Shown here in pieces: positions 6,535-9,342 of a DNA stretch of 9,342 nucleotides. The stretch is taken from contig JABMRO010000622.1 in assembly GCA_013202635.1 (NCBI GenBank), positions 1 through 9,342 of the forward strand, read 5' to 3'. A program made the position numbers and the translations under genes. The notes under the pieces were generated by a model that did no database searches, was not told the DNA's origin, and was given only the letters and a program-made list of their open reading frames with translations. The DNA comes from Planctomycetota bacterium (GTDB lineage Bacteria; Planctomycetota; Phycisphaerae; Sedimentisphaerales; Anaerobacaceae). Within the stretch, counting starts at the first letter, position 1, and every line of letters starts with the position of its first letter.

Positions 6535-7119
6535 TTAACTATCGGCAAAATCGCATTCCACAAGGTCACAGATTATATGATAAGCAAGCTGATGGATTTC
6601 CTGGCTCCGCGCTGTTGATTCGTCTTCGGCGCAAAAACAAATATCGGCCGTTTGTTCTAACTCGCTGTTGATTGTGCCCGTAAAGGCTATTACATAAGCA
6701 CCTTTTTTCTTTGCCGACTCAGCGGCGGAAATTATATTCGCCGAAGTGCCGCTGGTCGAAAATGCCCACAGAATGTCACCTTCTCTGACTAATGCTTCCA
6801 CCTGCCGCGCAAAGACGTACTCGTAAGCATAATCATTGGCAAGGCAGGTAATCACCGAGGTATCCGTCGAAAGTGCAACCGCGGCCAACGCCTTTCGCTC
6901 CCTCCTGAATCTGCCCACTAATTCGCCGGCTATATGTTGAGCGTCCGCCGCTGAGCCTCCGTTGCCGCAAAGATAAACTGTGCCGTTTTGCTCTAATGCT
7001 CTTGTTATAGCCTGGGCAATTGCGACGACCGTATCGATGCCGCTTTCTTCAAACTCACCAAGCATCTTCTTATGAGTTTCAATGGTCGCTGTAATCTGTT
7101 TTTTTATATCTTCATCCAT
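6535..7119 (-). CDS. gmhA: Phosphoheptose isomerase (sedoheptulose 7-phosphate isomerase), SIS domain
   Basis: GmhA converts sedoheptulose 7-phosphate to D-glycero-D-manno-heptose 7-phosphate, the first committed step of ADP-heptose synthesis in the cytosol, and in known family members it is a zinc-dependent tetramer. At 194 residues it has the normal length. One SIS domain fills the protein. 'CGNGGSAADAQHIAGELVGR' lies at 51-70, 'LSTDTSVITCLANDYAYEYV' at 83-102, and the phosphosugar-binding 'FSTSGTSANI' at 120-129. His62, Glu66, Gln173 and His181 line up with the zinc and catalytic residues of characterised GmhA (His61/Glu65/Gln172/His180 numbering), so activity is likely. The start overlaps the hldE stop by one base. 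The following gene, gmhB, begins after about 208 bases that hold an inverted repeat. No strong ribosome binding site is seen, which fits translation coupled to hldE. Confidence 0.97.
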   Translation of the reverse strand: MDEDIKKQITATIETHKKMLGEFEESGIDTVVAIAQAITRALEQNGTVYLCGNGGSAADAQHIAGELVGRFRRERKALAAVALSTDTSVITCLANDYAYEYVFARQVEALVREGDILWAFSTSGTSANIISAAESAKKKGAYVIAFTGTINSELEQTADICFCAEDESTARSQEIHQLAYHIICDLVECDFADS

Positions 7120-8597
7120 CAGGGTTTCGTTTTTGTTGATTTCATTTTCTCGATTGTAACGGTTGAGCTTTTGCCTTCTACCAGCGGTGCGAGAACGACC
7201 TTGCCGCCGCAGGATTCAACGAATTCCCGGCCGACGACGCCTTTCTCCGCCCAGTCCTGGCCCTTAACTAATACATCCGGTTTTATCTTCTTGATTAAGT
7301 TAAGTGGGTCTGGCTCATCGAATACCGTAATATAATCAATCATTTCCAGGGCTGCCAGAACAGAAACCCTGTCATGCTGATTATTTATTGGTCGGGTGGG
7401 TCCCTTAATGGTCTTTACCGAGTTGTCACTGTTTAGTCCGATAACAACTACATCACCCTGTGATTTACAAAATTCCAGATATTCGATATGTCCCCTGTGT
7501 ATTACGTCAAAACAGCCGTTCGTAAAGACTATAATCTTTTTCCCCCTGCGATGCCAGGTAAGTTCATCAAGCAATAGATCTACCGACCGAACCTTCCCGC
7601 TTTTACCCTGACGGACAATCTCATCGGCTACTTCTTCGATAGTTACCGTTACTGTACCGAATTTTTCCACTTCAATACCGCCGGTTATGTTGGCTAACTG
7701 CACGGCGGTTTTATAGTCGAAGCCGGCCGCTAAAGTTATCGAAAGCGTTGCCAAAACCATATCACCTGCTCCGGTAACATCATAAACACTGCGCCCCCGC
7801 GTCGGTATGATTTGGCTTATATCTTTGGCTCTAAGATATGCGCCCTCCTTGTCAAGTGTGATTACCACCGCATCGAGCTTAAACTTTTTTGCGAGCTCTT
7901 CTGAAGCCTTGGCGGCGCTCTCTGCATTTGTTATCTCAAAACCTACCGCTCCCGAAGTCTCTTTGCGGTTCGGAGTAATTACGGTGGCACCGAGGTATTT
8001 CGAATAATCACTTGCCAGGGATGGGTCAACCAGCACCTTTTTGTCTGCCTTCCTGGCTGATTGTATCATTTGCTGACAGACAGATGGACTGAGCAGGCCC
8101 TTGTCATAGTCTTGCAGGCAGACAATATCAGCCGATGCTAATTTATCTTTATAAGTCTGCAAAATCGCCTCATTCACTTCGTCGGTCAGTGGTTCTGTAG
8201 GTTCATAGTCCATTCTGATTAGTTGCTGCTGATGAAGATGCTGGGCCAGACCTATGAGCCTTTGTTTGCTGATAGTGGGGTGGTTGTCTGCTATAAGCAG
8301 GCCGCTGATATCGGCCCCGATTTCTGTCAGCTTCTTTTTAAGGATTTCACTGTTCTGGTCGGCTCCTATAACTCCCAGGCAATAAGGCTTTCCCCCCAAT
8401 GCCGCTATATCGGCCGCAACGGAGCCTGCCCCGCCGCACCGATATTCATTTTTGGTAACTTTCAGTACCGGAACGGGCGCCTCCTGGCTGATTCTTACCG
8501 CGTCGCCGAAAATATAAACATCGAGCATGAAATCGCCCACAACTAAAACTTTCGGCGAGCCGAGATTCGTTACCGTTTTGAGAAGGTTTTCATACAT
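7119..8597 (-). CDS. hldE: Bifunctional D-glycero-beta-D-manno-heptose-7-phosphate kinase / heptose-1-phosphate adenylyltransferase
   Basis: A cytosolic enzyme that catalyses two steps of ADP-heptose synthesis: phosphorylation of heptose 7-phosphate at C1, then, after GmhB removes the 7-phosphate, adenylylation of heptose 1-phosphate. At 492 residues it has the usual full length of the two-domain protein. The N-terminal PfkB/ribokinase domain covers residues 1 to about 325, with 'GDFMLDVYIFGD' near residue 21, 'CGGAGSVAADIAALGG' near 54 and the catalytic anion-hole motif 'DVTGAGD' ending at Asp279. The C-terminal nucleotidyltransferase domain (about 350-485) has 'FTNGCFDVIHRGH' (Cys362 to His370), 'GLNSDNSVKTIKGPTRPIN' and 'SSTVTIEKM'. 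All key residues are present, so both activities are expected. Its TGA stop shares one base with the gmhA ATG (TGATG), which suggests translational coupling. A GAGGA site supports the start. Confidence 0.97.
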   Translation of the reverse strand: MYENLLKTVTNLGSPKVLVVGDFMLDVYIFGDAVRISQEAPVPVLKVTKNEYRCGGAGSVAADIAALGGKPYCLGVIGADQNSEILKKKLTEIGADISGLLIADNHPTISKQRLIGLAQHLHQQQLIRMDYEPTEPLTDEVNEAILQTYKDKLASADIVCLQDYDKGLLSPSVCQQMIQSARKADKKVLVDPSLASDYSKYLGATVITPNRKETSGAVGFEITNAESAAKASEELAKKFKLDAVVITLDKEGAYLRAKDISQIIPTRGRSVYDVTGAGDMVLATLSITLAAGFDYKTAVQLANITGGIEVEKFGTVTVTIEEVADEIVRQGKSGKVRSVDLLLDELTWHRRGKKIIVFTNGCFDVIHRGHIEYLEFCKSQGDVVVIGLNSDNSVKTIKGPTRPINNQHDRVSVLAALEMIDYITVFDEPDPLNLIKKIKPDVLVKGQDWAEKGVVGREFVESCGGKVVLAPLVEGKSSTVTIEKMKSTKTKP

Positions 8598-8607
8598 AAA
8601 ACATAAG

Positions 8608-8612
8608 TCCTC
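8608..8612 (-). promoter_or_regulatory. Shine-Dalgarno site of hldE
   Basis: The minus strand reads GAGGA ten bases before the ATG at 8597-8595. This is a good match to a ribosome binding site and supports the chosen hldE start. Another ATG lies between the site and this start, but it is out of frame and runs quickly into a stop. Confidence 0.55.
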
Positions 8613-8643
8613 AGTTAAAAGGCTCTAAAAAATATAATTCCAG

Positions 8644-8679
8644 GCCCCTCGTCTTGCTTTCGCAGGAAAGCGGAGGGGC
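8644..8679. repeat. Intergenic hairpin between lpxK and hldE, related to the lpxK repeat
   Basis: The outer arms 8644-8650 and 8673-8679 are a perfect 7-bp inverted repeat (GCCCCTC/GAGGGGC). The inner arms 8656-8661 and 8666-8671 are a perfect 6-bp stem (GCTTTC/GAAAGC) with a 4-base loop. The 14 bases TTCCTGCGAAAGCA occur here on the minus strand (8668-8655) and in the lpxK repeat on the plus strand (9095-9108), so the two are probably related in part. It is not a convincing intrinsic terminator: no T run follows the stem directly on the minus strand, and the nearest one begins about 14 bases later. It may be a degenerate mobile repeat or an mRNA-stabilising structure between lpxK and hldE. 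Confidence 0.6.
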
Positions 8680-8733
8680 GAGGCAATCTCATAGTTCTAA
8701 AAATAATAAATCTTCCCTTCTTAGGTGCTTTAA

Positions 8734-9342
8734 TTACATTTTCGGTATTTTACCTGCTAATGTCTTTTCAATCAAGCCCCTTAATTTATCCTCTCCCGCT
8801 ATAAATTTTATTTCTATGCCTATATAAGCAACTGGAATCTCTGTTTTAGACGATGCCGGCCGGGTGATTTTGTTCTGGTCTTTCTGTGTGGTCAGTATCA
8901 AATCCGACTTGAGCCTTTCGGCCTGTTCGAAAATATCCGCTATACAATCCTCTGTATAGTGGTGATGGTCGTTAAAAATTTTTGAACCCACAAGTTCAGC
9001 CCCTGCTGTTTTAATTGTGCTCAAAAAGGACCCCGGATTGCCTATCCCGCAAAAGGCAAATATCTTCTTGCCCTTTAATTCTTCAATACTGTCATTCCTG
9101 CGAAAGCAGGAATCCATTGATTCGCTATTTTCCTGGATTTCCCCTTTTGTGGGAATGATGGAAGGCTCTAAATATTTAACATAAGCAGGGGCATGTATCG
9201 ACCTCGAAATTACCATATCTCGGTTGATTTGTCGCAGTTTTTCTTCAAGTTCGCTTAATTCATTTTCGGCGATTTGGTCGCATCGGGTAATAACAACGGC
9301 GCCGGCCCGCTTCAGTGATGAAACAGGCTCTCGAAGCAGACC
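8734..9342 (-). CDS. lpxK: Tetraacyldisaccharide 4'-kinase (lipid A 4'-kinase), C-terminal part, truncated by window edge
   Basis: LpxK uses ATP to phosphorylate the 4' position of the lipid A disaccharide at the inner face of the cytoplasmic membrane. The reading frame is open to the right edge, giving about 202 residues; the first internal Met is at 9216, but clear LpxK sequence lies upstream of it ('LLREPVSSLKRAGAVVITRC'), so the start and the Walker A region are outside the window. Further family signatures are 'GKKIFAFCGIGNPGSF', 'DHHHYTEDCI' and 'LILTTQKDQNK', the usual C-terminal LpxK series. The C-terminal end looks complete, with a TAA stop at 8736-8734. Just before the 'FCGIGNP' block, a 69-bp palindromic repeat (9091-9159) is read in frame as 23 residues, in a region that is variable in the family. 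The next gene, hldE, starts 136 bases downstream. Family identity is firm; whether this copy is active cannot be told. Confidence 0.95.
   Translation of the reverse strand, partial: GLLREPVSSLKRAGAVVITRCDQIAENELSELEEKLRQINRDMVISRSIHAPAYVKYLEPSIIPTKGEIQENSESMDSCFRRNDSIEELKGKKIFAFCGIGNPGSFLSTIKTAGAELVGSKIFNDHHHYTEDCIADIFEQAERLKSDLILTTQKDQNKITRPASSKTEIPVAYIGIEIKFIAGEDKLRGLIEKTLAGKIPKM
9091..9159. repeat. Palindromic dispersed-type repeat (paired TCATTCC...GGAATCCA units) inserted in frame in lpxK
   Basis: Two facing units are visible. Unit A on the plus strand (9091-9116) begins GTCATTCC and forms a perfect 8-bp stem, 9094-9101 with 9106-9113, closed by a GAAA loop, then reads ATCCA. Unit B on the minus strand (9158-9133) begins TCATTCCC and ends ATCCAG. 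It differs from a typical GC-rich version of the unit, recalled from other genomes, at about 4 of 26 positions. The ends form terminal inverted repeats that match at 7 of 8 bases. The 69-bp length is exactly 23 codons. The encoded peptide contains 'IIPTKGEIQ' and 'SMDSCFRRND', very like the translations ('VIPAKAGIQ', 'MDSRFRGND') that I recall such repeats giving in many bacterial genomes. The exact boundaries are my estimate. Confidence 0.85.

Noticed and set aside
8644..8679. Intrinsic terminator after lpxK
   Set aside because: The stem is strong, but no T run follows directly on the minus strand, and the core is shared with a palindromic repeat, so a repeat origin is more likely.

Overview
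The window comes from a Gram-negative bacterium with moderate GC content. Seven genes for the lipid A/inner-core part of lipopolysaccharide (LPS) and for phospholipid synthesis lie head to tail on the minus strand. An extracytoplasmic-function (ECF) sigma factor and a small membrane protein follow them. The protein style suggests a planctomycete/Phycisphaerae-like or other PVC-group lineage, for example the 'NDTGPRH' heptosyltransferase motif, the membrane-tailed HAD phosphatase and the ECF sigma factor with a non-zinc membrane partner. That taxonomic guess is from memory of the families and was not tested. No rRNA, tRNA, CRISPR array, insertion sequence or plus-strand gene is supported.

Layout in transcription order (right to left). 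9342-8734 is the C-terminal part of lpxK (lipid A 4'-kinase), cut by the window edge. It carries a 69-bp palindromic repeat in frame. 8733-8598 is an intergenic stretch with a strong hairpin that shares a 14-base core with that repeat. 8597-7119 is hldE, and 7119-6535 is gmhA, overlapping hldE by one base. 6534-6327 is an intergenic stretch with an extended inverted repeat. 6326-5286 is a gmhB-type phosphatase with an acidic repeat linker and two membrane helices. 5283-3286 is a fusion of an ADP-heptose:LPS heptosyltransferase (WaaF-like) with a WaaP/InaA-family sugar kinase. 3264-2074 is a family 4 glycosyltransferase, and 2074-1433 is plsY, overlapping it by one base. 1432-1259 is an intergenic stretch with a tandem 11-mer and hairpin. 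1258-710 is the ECF sigma factor, and 717-106 is a four-helix membrane protein that overlaps it by 8 bases. 105-1 holds no confident gene.

How the genes fit together. GmhA, HldE and GmhB make ADP-D-glycero-D-manno-heptose from sedoheptulose 7-phosphate; the HldD epimerase is not in the window. The fusion protein probably adds heptose to the LPS core and phosphorylates core sugar. The GT4 enzyme probably extends the core, and LpxK supplies the 4'-phosphate of lipid A. PlsY makes lysophosphatidate for membrane phospholipid. The tight spacing suggests an envelope-building operon. The ECF pair after it could be a separately controlled envelope-stress module, but nothing in the sequence proves a regulatory link.

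The points most worth a second look are the in-frame repeat in lpxK, the membrane-anchored GmhB that has lost zinc ligands, the heptosyltransferase-kinase fusion, the two C7/G7 tracts in adjacent LPS glycosyltransferase genes, and the atypical partner of the ECF sigma factor.
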